From assembly GCF_003967195.1 (NCBI RefSeq), contig NZ_AP018725.1, forward strand, positions 1,426,001 to 1,490,000: a DNA stretch of 64,000 bases. The letters are read 5' to 3'. Positions 49,404-59,157 of this stretch are shown here, one piece after another. The position numbers were made by a program, and so were the translations under genes. The stretch's first letter is position 1. Every line of letters starts with the position of its first letter. The notes beneath the pieces are model-generated. The model did no database searches. It was not told the DNA's origin and saw nothing but the letters and a program-made list of their open reading frames with translations. The stretch comes from Sulfuriflexus mobilis. GTDB lineage: Bacteria > Pseudomonadota > Gammaproteobacteria > AKS1.

Positions 49404-51272
49404 ATGAGTAAAGAATCAGAAAAACAAGGTCTGACACGCCGTGAGTTTTTGAACGCTACGGCAATGGCAGGGGTTGCGGGCGTGAGTTTAGGTGGCGGTC
49501 TTATGGGAATGTCCCCTGCATTTGCGGCTAAATCAGCATCAGGAAATGCTACCGTCGGTCTGGGTGAGCTAGACGAATACTATGGCTTTTGGAGTGGTGG
49601 TCAGTCGGGGGAAGTTCGAATACTTGGATTGCCATCGATGCGTGAATTAATGCGTATTCCAGTATTCAATATGGACAGTGCAACGGGCTGGGGTATGAGC
49701 AACGAAAGTAAAGATGTCTTGGCAGGTGGTGGCGGACCATATTTTAATGGTGATGCACATCACCCACATATGAGCATGACAGATGGCCGTTATGACGGTA
49801 AATATGTGTTCATTAATGACAAGGCAAACACGCGTGTTGCGCGTATTCGTTGCGACATTATGAAAACGGATAAGATAACCAGTATTCCCAATGTTTCGGC
49901 GATTCATGGCTTGCGTGTTCAGAAAGCACCGTATACCAAGTATGTTTTCTGTAACGCCGAATTTCGTATACCGCATCCCAATGATGGTCGCGACCTGACG
50001 GACCCTTCAAAATACCGAACGATGTTTAGCGCTGTTAATGCCGAAACCATGGAAGTGGACTGGCAGGTCATCGTTGATGGCAACCTGGATAACACCGATG
50101 CAGATTACACAGGTAAATATGCCTGCTCAACCTGCTATAACTCGGAAGGTGGCGTCACTTTAGCGGAGTCTATCGCTAATGAGCGTGACTGGGCGGTGGT
50201 ATTCAACATCCCGAGGATTGAAAAGGCTATTGAAAAAGGAATGTTTACCACCTTGGGGGACTCCAAGGTGCCGGTAGTGGATGGCACTCACGGTTCAAAA
50301 TATACCCTGTATATTCCAGTTCCAAAAAGCCCTCATGGTTTGAACACCTCGCCAGATGGTAAATATTTTGTGGCTAATGGTAAATTGTCGCCAACAGTGA
50401 GCATAATTTCGATCAGTAAAATTGACGACTGGTTCGCAGGCAAACTTAAAGAACCACGAGATACAATAGTGGCAGAACCAGAGCTTGGTCTTGGGCCTCT
50501 GCATACGGCATTTGATGGTCGCGGCAATGCGTACACGACACTATTTATTGATAGTCAGATTGCCAAGTGGAATGTGGATGATGCCATTAAAGCCTATCAG
50601 GGTAAAAAGGTGAGCTACATTAAGCAAAAGCTGGACGTGCACTACCAGCCTGGCCACAATCACACCTCCATGGGCGAAACACGTGATGCAGATGGTAAGT
50701 GGCTTGTTGCCTTATGCAAGTTTTCAAAAGACAGGTTCTTGCCGGTTGGCCCATTACATCCTGAGAATGATCAGTTGATTGATATTTCCGGTGACGAGAT
50801 GAAGCTGGTGCATGATGGTCCAACATTTGCTGAGCCACATGATTGTATGATTGTACATCGCAGTAAAATGAAACCGTTAAAAATATGGAAGCGGGATGAC
50901 CCGTTCTTTGCCAACACTACCGCTATGGCTAAACGAGATGGTATTAATCTGACAACAGACAATAAGATTATTCGTAATGGTAAAAAAGTGCGTGTGTATA
51001 TGACGTCAATTGCCCCGAGCTTTGGCATCACAGACTTTAAAGTGAAAAAAGGTGATGAGGTAACGGTAGTCATTACTAACCTGGACATGATCGAGGATGT
51101 GACACACGGTTTCTGTGTGGTGAATCACGGTGTCAGTATTGAAATTGGCCCACAGCAAACGGCATCGGTAACTTTTGTTGCAAATCGACCGGGTGTTCAT
51201 TGGTATTACTGTAACTGGTTCTGCCATGCGCTGCACATGGAAATGCGTGGTCGTATGCTGGTGGAAGCGTAA
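49404..51272 (+). CDS. nosZ: nitrous oxide reductase NosZ (clade I, TAT-exported)
   Basis: NosZ is the periplasmic copper enzyme that reduces N2O to N2. The 622-residue protein starts behind AGGAGG and has a twin-arginine signal ([17 protein letters not shown]) with cleavage after AFA, which marks clade I. The seven-bladed propeller carries the CuZ histidine motifs [33 protein letters not shown] and HNHTSMGE. The C-terminal cupredoxin has the CuA site, [11 protein letters not shown] and [12 protein letters not shown] (C603, C607, H611, M614). All key ligands are present, so the enzyme should be active. Accessory genes nosDFYL follow at once. Confidence 0.97.
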   Translation: MSKESEKQGLTRREFLNATAMAGVAGVSLGGGLMGMSPAFAAKSASGNATVGLGELDEYYGFWSGGQSGEVRILGLPSMRELMRIPVFNMDSATGWGMSNESKDVLAGGGGPYFNGDAHHPHMSMTDGRYDGKYVFINDKANTRVARIRCDIMKTDKITSIPNVSAIHGLRVQKAPYTKYVFCNAEFRIPHPNDGRDLTDPSKYRTMFSAVNAETMEVDWQVIVDGNLDNTDADYTGKYACSTCYNSEGGVTLAESIANERDWAVVFNIPRIEKAIEKGMFTTLGDSKVPVVDGTHGSKYTLYIPVPKSPHGLNTSPDGKYFVANGKLSPTVSIISISKIDDWFAGKLKEPRDTIVAEPELGLGPLHTAFDGRGNAYTTLFIDSQIAKWNVDDAIKAYQGKKVSYIKQKLDVHYQPGHNHTSMGETRDADGKWLVALCKFSKDRFLPVGPLHPENDQLIDISGDEMKLVHDGPTFAEPHDCMIVHRSKMKPLKIWKRDDPFFANTTAMAKRDGINLTTDNKIIRNGKKVRVYMTSIAPSFGITDFKVKKGDEVTVVITNLDMIEDVTHGFCVVNHGVSIEIGPQQTASVTFVANRPGVHWYYCNWFCHALHMEMRGRMLVEA

Positions 51273-51301
51273 CAGGTAACGGAAAAATATAAGGGGAGGG
51301 A

Positions 51302-52642
51302 TTGCCTCCCCTTTATTTAAAAATAATGACAATGCATTATCTAAACCAACCATTTTGGCTGCTTCTTTGTTGGTTGTTGACACATGCTTTTGGTGTGCAG
51401 GCTGCTGAATATCGTATATACGGTTCCACAAATAATATTCAGGCTCTCATCAACAACGCTGAAGCTGGAGATCGGCTTGTTTTTTCTGCGGGCCGATATC
51501 ACGTTAATCTGACAGTTAACAAATCATTGATCCTGACAGGTGATCCGGATGCCATACTGGATGGAGATAATACTGGTGATGTCATCCGCGTCCGCGCACC
51601 TAATGTCACTATTCAGGGGCTACGCATTGAAAATTCCGGCCATGATTTGACGGAAATGAATGCCGGTATTTTTGTTGAGTCTGTAGCAGAGAACATTACG
51701 ATTGAGAATAACAAATTTGATGGCAATGGTTTTGGCATATGGCTAAGGGGATGCAAATCACCAAAAGTGCTAAACAACCATGTTCATGGCGTACCTGAAG
51801 TTCGATCACAAGACCGTGGTAATGGTATTCATCTATCTTCTGTGTCTCAGGGGATTGTGAAAGGTAATGAGATTTGGGAAACGCGTGATGGTATCTATAT
51901 TGAAAGTAGCAATAACAATACACTCGAAGCCAATGTATTGCATGACCTTCGGTATGGTATTCATTATATGTATTCACACTCTAATCGGGTGATTGGCAAC
52001 CATAGCCGTAATACACGAACCGGCTTTGCGCTGATGCAGTCTAATCATTTGACCGTTCTTAATAATACCTCTGAACAAGATCGTAACTACGGAATTTTGT
52101 TAAATTTCATAACCTACAGCAAGATAGCGAACAATCGTATCATTGGAGTACAGGGTGGGGGCGGATATGCTACCGGTGGCGCCAGCATCCTGGGTGCGGA
52201 AGGCAAGGCAATATTTATTTATAACTCGCAGTTTAATGTTATTCATAACAACCTTTTTTCTTCCGGTGATATTGGCATTCATCTGACCGCAGGATCAGAA
52301 GATAATAAAATCTACGGCAACTCATTTAATGGTAATCGGGTACAGGTGAAATATGTAGCTAACAGGTCCCAGGACTGGGTGCATGAAGGCCGTGGTAATT
52401 ACTGGAGCGATTATTTGGGATGGGATTTAAATGCGGATGGTATCGGCGACAAACAATACGAACCCAATGATGCTGTTGATAAGCTGCTATGGAAATATCC
52501 GATGGCACGTGTACTTATGAACAGCCCGGCGGTGGAAACATTACGCTGGGTGCATGAAAAATTCCCGGTACTTAAATCACAGGGGGTTTACGATAGCGCA
52601 CCACTAATGCTTTCACCTCATAAAGAAGGGCTCAGTTTATGA
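51302..52642 (+). CDS. nosD: copper-cluster assembly protein NosD
   Basis: NosD is a periplasmic right-handed beta-helix protein needed, with NosFY, to build the CuZ site. The 446-residue protein has a signal peptide (about residues 1-28, ending FGVQAAE). Then come many CASH-type repeats: NVTIQGLRIENSGHD, NGFGIWLRGCKSPKVLNNH, RDGIYIESSNNNTLEANVL and RYGIHYMYSHSNRVIGNHS. The later SQDWVHEGRGNYWSDYLGWD segment is characteristic of NosD. It begins 29 bases after nosZ, and its stop overlaps the nosF start by four bases. Confidence 0.95.
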   Translation: MPPLYLKIMTMHYLNQPFWLLLCWLLTHAFGVQAAEYRIYGSTNNIQALINNAEAGDRLVFSAGRYHVNLTVNKSLILTGDPDAILDGDNTGDVIRVRAPNVTIQGLRIENSGHDLTEMNAGIFVESVAENITIENNKFDGNGFGIWLRGCKSPKVLNNHVHGVPEVRSQDRGNGIHLSSVSQGIVKGNEIWETRDGIYIESSNNNTLEANVLHDLRYGIHYMYSHSNRVIGNHSRNTRTGFALMQSNHLTVLNNTSEQDRNYGILLNFITYSKIANNRIIGVQGGGGYATGGASILGAEGKAIFIYNSQFNVIHNNLFSSGDIGIHLTAGSEDNKIYGNSFNGNRVQVKYVANRSQDWVHEGRGNYWSDYLGWDLNADGIGDKQYEPNDAVDKLLWKYPMARVLMNSPAVETLRWVHEKFPVLKSQGVYDSAPLMLSPHKEGLSL

Positions 52643-53565
52643 GTGCAGTAGTCATGCTTGATCACGTTCGAAAATCTTTTGGTCAGTTTAATGCGCTGGA
52701 TGATGTAAGTTTGAGTCTGCAGCAAGGGGAAATTCTTGGTTTACTTGGTCATAATGGGGCCGGAAAAACCACAACCATGAAACTTATTCTTGGGGTGCTT
52801 GGTGTTAGTAGTGGAACAGTCAGTTTATTCGGTGAATCACCTGTCGGAGCACAAGCCGATATACTGCGCAGGAGCATCGGTTATTTGCCAGAAAATGTCA
52901 GTTTTTATAGTCAGTTAACCGGTAAAGAGGTGCTGGAATATTTCGCAAAGCTTAAAGGTGTAACAGCTGGCGCAGCTATGGAGTTACTGGAACGTGTCGG
53001 TTTGAGTCATTCGGCACACCGACGTGTTAAAACTTATTCAAAAGGCATGCGGCAACGTCTCGGTCTGGCACAGGCATTACTCGGAAAGCCTAAGTTATTA
53101 CTGTTTGATGAGCCAACAGCCGGGCTGGATCCGGCTGCCACATTTGATTTTTATGAATCAATGGATGAATTACGCAAACAGGGAACTACCATATTATTAT
53201 CATCACATGTTCTACCGGGCATAGAAAAATACATCGATCGCGCAGTAATTTTGGGTGATGGTAAATTACTGGCATCAGGTTCGCTGGCTGAGTTAAGTCA
53301 CCGGGCACAATTACCAGTCACTGTACGCGCGAATGGGGATTGGCCTAATATTAATTGGCAACAGCAATTTCTTGACCATGAAGTGAGATTTAGTCACTTA
53401 AATGGTAAAAGCCTGCAATTAACCGCTCCACTTCATAGCAAAATGAAAGTCATGCGTATTTTATTGGCAGAACCCGCCGTGAAAGATATTGAGGTCGTTA
53501 TGCCTACGCTGGAAAATCTGTATTACTATTACTGTAAGCAGGTTGCACCGGAGAAGCAATTATGA
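52639..53565 (+). CDS. nosF: ABC transporter ATPase NosF
   Basis: This 308-residue ATPase is the motor of the NosFY-NosD complex. Its ABC motifs are Walker A LLGHNGAGKTTTMKL, signature YSKGMRQRLGLAQAL, Walker B LLLFDEPTAGLDPAA and switch LLSSHVL. The long C-terminal extension after residue 210 is typical of NosF. It overlaps nosD at its start and nosY at its end, so the three genes are translationally coupled. Energy from ATP is thought to drive transfer of a sulfur species for the CuZ cluster. Confidence 0.95.
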   Translation: MSAVVMLDHVRKSFGQFNALDDVSLSLQQGEILGLLGHNGAGKTTTMKLILGVLGVSSGTVSLFGESPVGAQADILRRSIGYLPENVSFYSQLTGKEVLEYFAKLKGVTAGAAMELLERVGLSHSAHRRVKTYSKGMRQRLGLAQALLGKPKLLLFDEPTAGLDPAATFDFYESMDELRKQGTTILLSSHVLPGIEKYIDRAVILGDGKLLASGSLAELSHRAQLPVTVRANGDWPNINWQQQFLDHEVRFSHLNGKSLQLTAPLHSKMKVMRILLAEPAVKDIEVVMPTLENLYYYYCKQVAPEKQL

Positions 53566-54395
53566 ATGCTATCTTAATTGTCGCCAACAAAGAATTTCGA
53601 GATGGCTTGCGTAACCGCTGGGTATTGTCCATTACACTGGTGTTTGCATTTCTCGCGATCGGCCTTGCCTATTTTGGTGCTTCTGCATCAGGGACAGTGG
53701 GGTTTACATCCCTGGCAACGACTATCATCAGCTTGTCCAGCCTGGCCATTTTTTTAATACCACTGATCGCTCTATTGCTGGCTTACGATTCGATAATTGG
53801 TGAAGATGAACAAGGTACGTTATTGTTGTTGCTGACATACCCGATGCGACGAAGCCAGTTACTGCTTGGTAAATTTATGGGGCACGCGGGTATTATGGGT
53901 GCATCGACTGTGCTGGGTTTTGGTGTTTCGGCAGTTTTAATAGGTATCCTGACGGACGAAATATTTTATTTGGAATTATGGCAGGCTTTTGGGGTGTTTA
54001 TCCTGACGACAACTTTACTGGGTTGGGTATTTATTGCCATGGCTTATGTAATCAGCTCCCTTGCTTCTGAAAAATCGCGTGCAGCGGGTATTTCTTTAAT
54101 ACTCTGGTTCTGGTTTGTGTTGATATTCGACTTGATACTGCTGGGTCAGCTGGTTTTAACCAAAGGTGCTAGTGGAAATGACTGGCTAGCATATTTATTA
54201 TTACTGAATCCGACGGATGTTTTTCGATTAGCTAACCTGGCGAGTTTTGAAGCTGCTCGTAATTATACTGGCCTGGCGCATATGACAGCATCGGGCTCGT
54301 CTTTTGATTCCCTAATGTTGACGGGTGTACTTGTTGCCTGGGTTATTGTGCCATTATTACTGGCACTGTGGCTGTTCAACCGTCGCCGTATTTAG
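53562..54395 (+). CDS. nosY: ABC transporter permease NosY
   Basis: This 277-residue inner-membrane permease has six transmembrane helices (about 20-40, 55-75, 100-125, 135-165, 170-190 and 250-270) and the NosY-specific YDSIIGEDEQGTLLLLLTYP segment just after the second helix. The N-terminal ANKEFRDGLRNRW is conserved. It forms the channel for NosF. The gene overlaps nosF by four bases, and nosL starts about 18 bases after its stop if the TTG is used. Confidence 0.95.
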   Translation: MNAILIVANKEFRDGLRNRWVLSITLVFAFLAIGLAYFGASASGTVGFTSLATTIISLSSLAIFLIPLIALLLAYDSIIGEDEQGTLLLLLTYPMRRSQLLLGKFMGHAGIMGASTVLGFGVSAVLIGILTDEIFYLELWQAFGVFILTTTLLGWVFIAMAYVISSLASEKSRAAGISLILWFWFVLIFDLILLGQLVLTKGASGNDWLAYLLLLNPTDVFRLANLASFEAARNYTGLAHMTASGSSFDSLMLTGVLVAWVIVPLLLALWLFNRRRI

Positions 54396-54412
54396 AACAA
54401 GAGCTTGCTGAC

Positions 54413-54964
54413 TTGAAATACTTTACAACAAGCATTGGGGTTGTCGCTGCTTTATTGGTAACAAGCATGATAGTGAGTGGTTGTGATAAAGCAGATCAAC
54501 CAGATTCTTCACAGGTATTAGAAAAAATTTCTGCGGGTGATGAATGTCATGTCTGCGGCATGGAAATAATAGGTTTTCCTGGGCCTAAGGCGCAAGCATT
54601 TGTGCGTCACCAAAATGCCCCATTAAAATTCTGCTCAACTATTGAATTGTTTGCATGGTTACTGCAGCCGGATACCAAGGCGATTCTACATTCAGCATAT
54701 GTACATGATATGGGTGCTGCAGGCTCGTGGGATAAACCCAGTGATGAACACTACGTAAATGCGCATCAAGCCTGGTATGTTGTCGGTCATAGTCGGTTAG
54801 GTGCTATGGGACTAACCTTGGCCAGTTTTCAGAAAAAACAGGATGCGGAGAATTTTATAGAACAATATGGTGGTCGTTTGCTTGATTTTAATGCCATTGA
54901 TCTAGAATTGCTAGCGGAACTAAGAATGCGGCACGCAGACGTAAATAATCAGAGGAAGCCTTAG
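54413..54964 (+). CDS. nosL: copper chaperone lipoprotein NosL
   Basis: NosL is an outer-membrane-type lipoprotein that delivers Cu(I) to NosZ. I chose the TTG at 54413 because it gives MKYFTTSIGVVAALLVTSMI, then VSGC, a full lipoprotein signal. The ATG at 54368 is in-frame but would put 15 polar residues ahead of it and overlaps nosY. The mature part contains DECHVCGMEIIGFPGPKAQAFV, the C-x-x-C-G-M copper motif, and later MGAAGSWDKP and SRLGAMGLTLASF. The predicted product is 183 residues. No nosX (apbE) gene follows, so flavin transfer to NosR must be supplied elsewhere. Confidence 0.93.
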   Translation: MKYFTTSIGVVAALLVTSMIVSGCDKADQPDSSQVLEKISAGDECHVCGMEIIGFPGPKAQAFVRHQNAPLKFCSTIELFAWLLQPDTKAILHSAYVHDMGAAGSWDKPSDEHYVNAHQAWYVVGHSRLGAMGLTLASFQKKQDAENFIEQYGGRLLDFNAIDLELLAELRMRHADVNNQRKP

Positions 54965-55058
54965 TTATAAGTTCTGCCAGCATGATTAAAGTTGTTTTGC
55001 TTTGTAATGAATCGCTTCTTTTGGCCGTAACCAGACTTTGGGCTCTGGAAAGGTATTT

Positions 55059-55655
55059 TTATAAAACCCGCACACCTTCATTTTCCAGCATACGCACCAG
55101 TCGGATCAGCGGCAAACCGATCAGCGTGTTCGGGTCTTCACCTTCGAGTCGTTCAAACAGGGCGATACCGAGTGCCTCGGACTTGAAGCTGCCGGCACAG
55201 TTGTAGGGCTGTTCACGTTGCAGGTAGTTTTCGATCTGTTCCCCTGTCAGTTCACGGAACACGACATCAAACGGCACGACTTCAGACTGTGCCTTGTCGG
55301 TGGCGCTGTTATACAGGCACAGGCCGGTGAGAAAGCGCACCGTCTTGCCTGAGGCGTTTTGTAACTGTTCGATGGCGCGTGCATGGGTGTGCGGTTTGCC
55401 GAGTATTTCACCCGCATTCACCGCAACCTGGTCGGAGCCGATGATTAGCGCATGGGGGAATTGTTTGGCTACGGCGCGGGCCTTGGCTTCGGCGAGGCGG
55501 GCGACGAGTTGCTCGGGGGGTTCGTTTGCCCTGGCGGATTCATCTACATCCGGCGCGGCGGTTTCGAATGGCAGGCCGAGTTTTTGCAGGATCTCGCGCC
55601 GAAACGGCGAGGTGGAACCGAGTACGAGTCTCGGTGCGGTGTTAGTTGTATTCAT
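55059..55655 (-). CDS. yceF: Maf-family nucleotide pyrophosphatase (YceF-like)
   Basis: This 198-residue Maf protein is a house-cleaning pyrophosphatase; the YceF branch prefers 7-methyl-GTP. Motifs are LVLGSTSPFRREILQKLGL, DVDESARANEPPEQLVARLAEAKA, IIGSDQVAVN with the catalytic aspartate, LGKPHTH and CAGSFKSEALGIALFERLEGED. The S-P-F-R-R and CAGSFKSE patterns favour YceF over the dTTP/UTP form. In E. coli and Pseudomonas the gene adjoins yceD-rpmF-plsX; here two carboxylase genes separate them. It lies convergent to nosL. Confidence 0.93.
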   Translation of the reverse strand: MNTTNTAPRLVLGSTSPFRREILQKLGLPFETAAPDVDESARANEPPEQLVARLAEAKARAVAKQFPHALIIGSDQVAVNAGEILGKPHTHARAIEQLQNASGKTVRFLTGLCLYNSATDKAQSEVVPFDVVFRELTGEQIENYLQREQPYNCAGSFKSEALGIALFERLEGEDPNTLIGLPLIRLVRMLENEGVRVL

Positions 55656-55704
55656 ACGGCGGTGTTATCTATTTCGTTGCTAAGTGAGTAAGTTCTTTGG
55701 CTGG

Positions 55705-57552
55705 TTATTCTATCTCGACCAGTGCCTCATCCGGGTTGACGCTGTCACCCTTGGCGACATGGACCGCGGCGATTGTACCCGATATCGGCGCCTGAATTTC
55801 GGTCTCCATCTTCATGGCCTCGGTGATGAGGATGGCATCACCGGCCTTGACCTCGCTGCCGACCTCAACCAGCACCTCAACAATCGTGCCCGGCATCGAG
55901 GTGGTGACATGCCCGGGGCTGGTCGCGCGGGGCCGTTTGCTGCCGCGTTGCGCGGTGGCGGGGACCTCGCTGCCGTTTTCCATGACCATCATCTCATCGA
56001 GTGTCTCAATGAGGATCTCTTCCTGCACGCCATCGACGGTGACATAGAAGGGCCGCTGGTTCTGGCCCTTGTGTCCGGCACCGGTGACCTTGATGTGATA
56101 ACTCTCGCCATGCAGGGTGGCATTGAATTCAATCGGGGCGGCATGCGGGCCGTCATCCTTGCGGCGTGGTGGCTCGAGTGGTTCCGGGACCAGGGCATCA
56201 TTGGCGCGTTGCTCCAGGAATTCACGACCGATCTCGGGGAACATGGCATAACTCAGCACATCTTCTTCGTTTTTGGCCAGTTCACCGATCTCATTGCGCA
56301 GGCTGTCCATTTCATCTTTGAGCAGGTCGGCGGGGCGGACATCAATGATCTCCTCACTGCCGATGGCCTGCAGGCGCACGGTTTGATTCAGCGTGCCGGG
56401 GGCCTTGCCGTAGCGCCCCTGCAGGTAGAGTTTGACCTCGTTGGTAATGGTCTTGTAACGCTCGCCGGTCATGACGTTCAGCACCGCCTGGGTGCCGACG
56501 ATTTGTGAGGTGGGCGTGACCAGTGGCGGGTAGCCCAGGTCTTCACGCACACGTGGGATCTCGTTAAGGACATCATTCATGCGGTCCAGTGCACCTTGTT
56601 CACGCAGTTGCGATGAGAGGTTGGAGATCATGCCGCCGGGGACCTGGTTGACCTGCACGCGTGTGTCCAGGCCAGTCATTTCGGATTCGAACTGGTGATA
56701 GGTGCTGCGCACCTCCTTGAAGTAAAAACCAATCTCCTGCAGCAGCTCGAGGTCCATGCCGGTGTCGAACTCGGTGTCACGCAGGGCGGCGACCATGGTC
56801 TCGGTCGGGGCATGACTGGCGCCGCCCGAGAAGGTCGATATGGCCGTGTCGATATGTCGGCAGCCATGCACGATGGCGGCGAGGTGATTCATGCTCGACA
56901 TGCCGGCGGTGTCGTGCGAGTGCAGGTGCATGGGGATGTCGAGTGCCTCGGTGAGTTTCTCGGTGAGTTCGGCGACGACCAGTGGTGTTAACAGGCCGGC
57001 CATGTCTTTTATCGCCACACTATCGCAGCCCATCGACTCGAGTTCCTTGGCCTGGCTGACAAACTGGTTGAGGCTATGTGCCGGGCTGATGGTGTAACAG
57101 ATCGTCCCCTGGGCATGTTTGCCGGTCTTTTTAACCGCCTCGATGGAGGTGTGCAGGTTGCGCAGGTCATTCATGGCATCAAAGATACGGAATACATCAA
57201 TGCCGTTTTCGGCACTGCGCTCGACAAAGGCACGCACCACGTCATCTGAGTAATGGCGATAGCCCAGCAGGTTTTGTCCGCGCAACAGCATTTGCAGACG
57301 TGTGTTGGGCAGCGCTTCGCGAAGTTTGCGTAAACGTTCCCACGGGTCTTCTTTTAGAAAACGCAGGCAGGCATCGTAGGTGGCACCACCCCAGACCTCC
57401 AGCGACCAGTAACCGGCGCGGTCAAGGCGTTCACAAATCGGCAGCATGTCTTCGGTGCGCATGCGTGTGGCGATAAGTGACTGGTGGGCGTCGCGTAAAA
57501 TGGTGTCGGTAATATGGACTCTGCTCATGCTCTGACTCTTGTTGTTATACAC
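55705..57552 (-). CDS. pycB: pyruvate carboxylase subunit B / oxaloacetate decarboxylase alpha
   Basis: This 615-residue protein has the pyruvate carboxyltransferase TIM barrel at residues 1-280 (DTILRDAHQSLIATRMRTEDML, the metal-binding HSHDTAGMSS and IDTAISTFSGGASHAPTE). Then come a PYC/OADA-type domain and a C-terminal biotinyl domain with the ILITEAMKMETEIQAPISG motif, where biotin is attached to the lysine of EAMKMET. It pairs with the biotin carboxylase gene, overlapping its end by eight bases. The pair fits a two-subunit (PycAB-type) pyruvate carboxylase that makes oxaloacetate. The membrane beta subunit of sodium pumps is absent, which argues against decarboxylase. Confidence 0.9.
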   Translation of the reverse strand: MYNNKSQSMSRVHITDTILRDAHQSLIATRMRTEDMLPICERLDRAGYWSLEVWGGATYDACLRFLKEDPWERLRKLREALPNTRLQMLLRGQNLLGYRHYSDDVVRAFVERSAENGIDVFRIFDAMNDLRNLHTSIEAVKKTGKHAQGTICYTISPAHSLNQFVSQAKELESMGCDSVAIKDMAGLLTPLVVAELTEKLTEALDIPMHLHSHDTAGMSSMNHLAAIVHGCRHIDTAISTFSGGASHAPTETMVAALRDTEFDTGMDLELLQEIGFYFKEVRSTYHQFESEMTGLDTRVQVNQVPGGMISNLSSQLREQGALDRMNDVLNEIPRVREDLGYPPLVTPTSQIVGTQAVLNVMTGERYKTITNEVKLYLQGRYGKAPGTLNQTVRLQAIGSEEIIDVRPADLLKDEMDSLRNEIGELAKNEEDVLSYAMFPEIGREFLEQRANDALVPEPLEPPRRKDDGPHAAPIEFNATLHGESYHIKVTGAGHKGQNQRPFYVTVDGVQEEILIETLDEMMVMENGSEVPATAQRGSKRPRATSPGHVTTSMPGTIVEVLVEVGSEVKAGDAILITEAMKMETEIQAPISGTIAAVHVAKGDSVNPDEALVEIE

Positions 57553-58966
57553 CTAGGTGTGCCGCCACTGCCGCGGAAATGGCCACGGCCAGCTCGCGGG
57601 GTGGACGACGCACCGAGTAGTTAATCAGTTCCGGGTGTGACTCGACAAAACTCGTATCAAACTGGCCACTGCGGAAGTCCGGAGATTTGAGGATCTCCAG
57701 GTAATAGGGGATGGTGGTTTTCACCCCGTAGACGCCCATGTCGTTGAGGGCGCGGCTGCCGCGATCCAGGCAGTGTTCCCAGGTCAGTGCCCAGACAATG
57801 AGCTTGGCGCACATCGAATCGTAATAGGGTGGGATCTGGTAACCGGTGTAGATCGCCGCATCGGTACGCACGCCGGGACCCCCCGGGGCGAAATAACGGG
57901 TGATGCGACCGAAAGACGGCAGAAAATCATTTTGCGGGTCTTCGGCGTTAATACGCAACTGCATGGCAAAGCCGCGACGTTGTATGTCTTCCTGTTTGTA
58001 TGCCAGGGCCTGGCCGTCGGCAATGCGGATCTGCTCACGGACGATATCGACCCCGGTGATCTGTTCGCTGATGGTGTGTTCGACCTGCAGACGGGTGTTC
58101 ATCTCCATGAAATAACAGCTGTCATCCTTGGAGTCGATGAGAAACTCGACCGTGCCGGCATTCTCGTAACCGACCGATTTGGCGGCCTTCACGGCCAGGG
58201 TGCAAATGGTCTGCCGTTGTTCCTCGTTTAGCTGCGGGGAGGGGGCCAGTTCGATGAGTTTCTGGTGGCGGCGCTGAATCGAGCAGTCACGTTCAAACAG
58301 GTGGATGACATTGCCGTGGCTGTCGCCGAGGATTTGCACCTCGATATGGCGTGGATTAACCACACATTTCTCAATGAATACCTCGCCGGAGCCGAAGGCC
58401 TTGGTGACCTCGGAGATCACCCGGTCGTACTGTTTTGTCAGGTCGGCGGCGGACTCACAGCGGCGGATACCCCGGCCACCGCCGCCGGCACTGGCCTTGA
58501 TCATAACCGGGTAGCCGATTTCAGAGGCGACCTGCAGGGCCTCGTCAAGGTCGGCGAGGCTGCCCTCACTGCCCGGGGTAACGGGTATGCCGGCCTCGAT
58601 CATGAGCCGGCGGGCCTCGGTCTTGACCCCCATTTTGTGGATGACCTCGGAGGAGGGGCCAATAAATTTGACCCCGCGACGCGCACAAATCGCTGCAAGT
58701 TCCGGATTTTCCGAGAGAAAACCATAACCCGGGTGGAGGGCATCACAACCGGTGGCCACGGCCAGATTGACGATGCGGTGGGCGTTCAGATAGCCGGCAA
58801 TGCTGTCCGGGCCGATATTGTAGGCCTCGTCGGCCTTTTTGACGTGCAGCCCATGGCGGTCGGGATCGGCGTAGATGGCCACGGATTTGATGCCCATCTC
58901 GGCGCAGGCGCGTACGATGCGGACGGCGATTTCACCCCGGTTGGCAATGAGTATTTTTCTTATCAA
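57545..58966 (-). CDS. pycA: pyruvate carboxylase subunit A (biotin carboxylase)
   Basis: The start is uncertain. I use the TTG at 58966, which gives IRKILIANRGEIAVRIVRAC, the family N-terminus; ATGs at 59035 and 59050 would add a poor extension. The 473-residue protein has the ATP-grasp biotin carboxylase motifs: PGYGFLSENPELA, IKASAGGGGRGIR, EVQILGDSHGNV, ERDCSIQRRHQK and FMEMNTRLQVEH, followed by the C-terminal domain with LRINAEDP. It carboxylates biotin on PycB. It is divergent from yceD. A role as the biotin carboxylase of acetyl-CoA carboxylase is less likely, because PycB is next to it. Confidence 0.9.
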   Translation of the reverse strand: MIRKILIANRGEIAVRIVRACAEMGIKSVAIYADPDRHGLHVKKADEAYNIGPDSIAGYLNAHRIVNLAVATGCDALHPGYGFLSENPELAAICARRGVKFIGPSSEVIHKMGVKTEARRLMIEAGIPVTPGSEGSLADLDEALQVASEIGYPVMIKASAGGGGRGIRRCESAADLTKQYDRVISEVTKAFGSGEVFIEKCVVNPRHIEVQILGDSHGNVIHLFERDCSIQRRHQKLIELAPSPQLNEEQRQTICTLAVKAAKSVGYENAGTVEFLIDSKDDSCYFMEMNTRLQVEHTISEQITGVDIVREQIRIADGQALAYKQEDIQRRGFAMQLRINAEDPQNDFLPSFGRITRYFAPGGPGVRTDAAIYTGYQIPPYYDSMCAKLIVWALTWEHCLDRGSRALNDMGVYGVKTTIPYYLEILKSPDFRSGQFDTSFVESHPELINYSVRRPPRELAVAISAAVAAHLGV

Positions 58967-59157
58967 AAGCAAGGCCCCTGTGGCACGCCGGGATGCGTGA
59001 CCGTTGCTGGCCCATCCCTGCTGCAATTTGTCCATTGAACGGGAATCCACCCCATAAAGTCAAGTTGGCCCAATACGGGCAGCCGACACGGAACAGACGG
59101 ATTTTTGGGGATTTTTTCTTTGACAGGCGGGGTGTCGAGCTTTATTATGCGCGGCCT

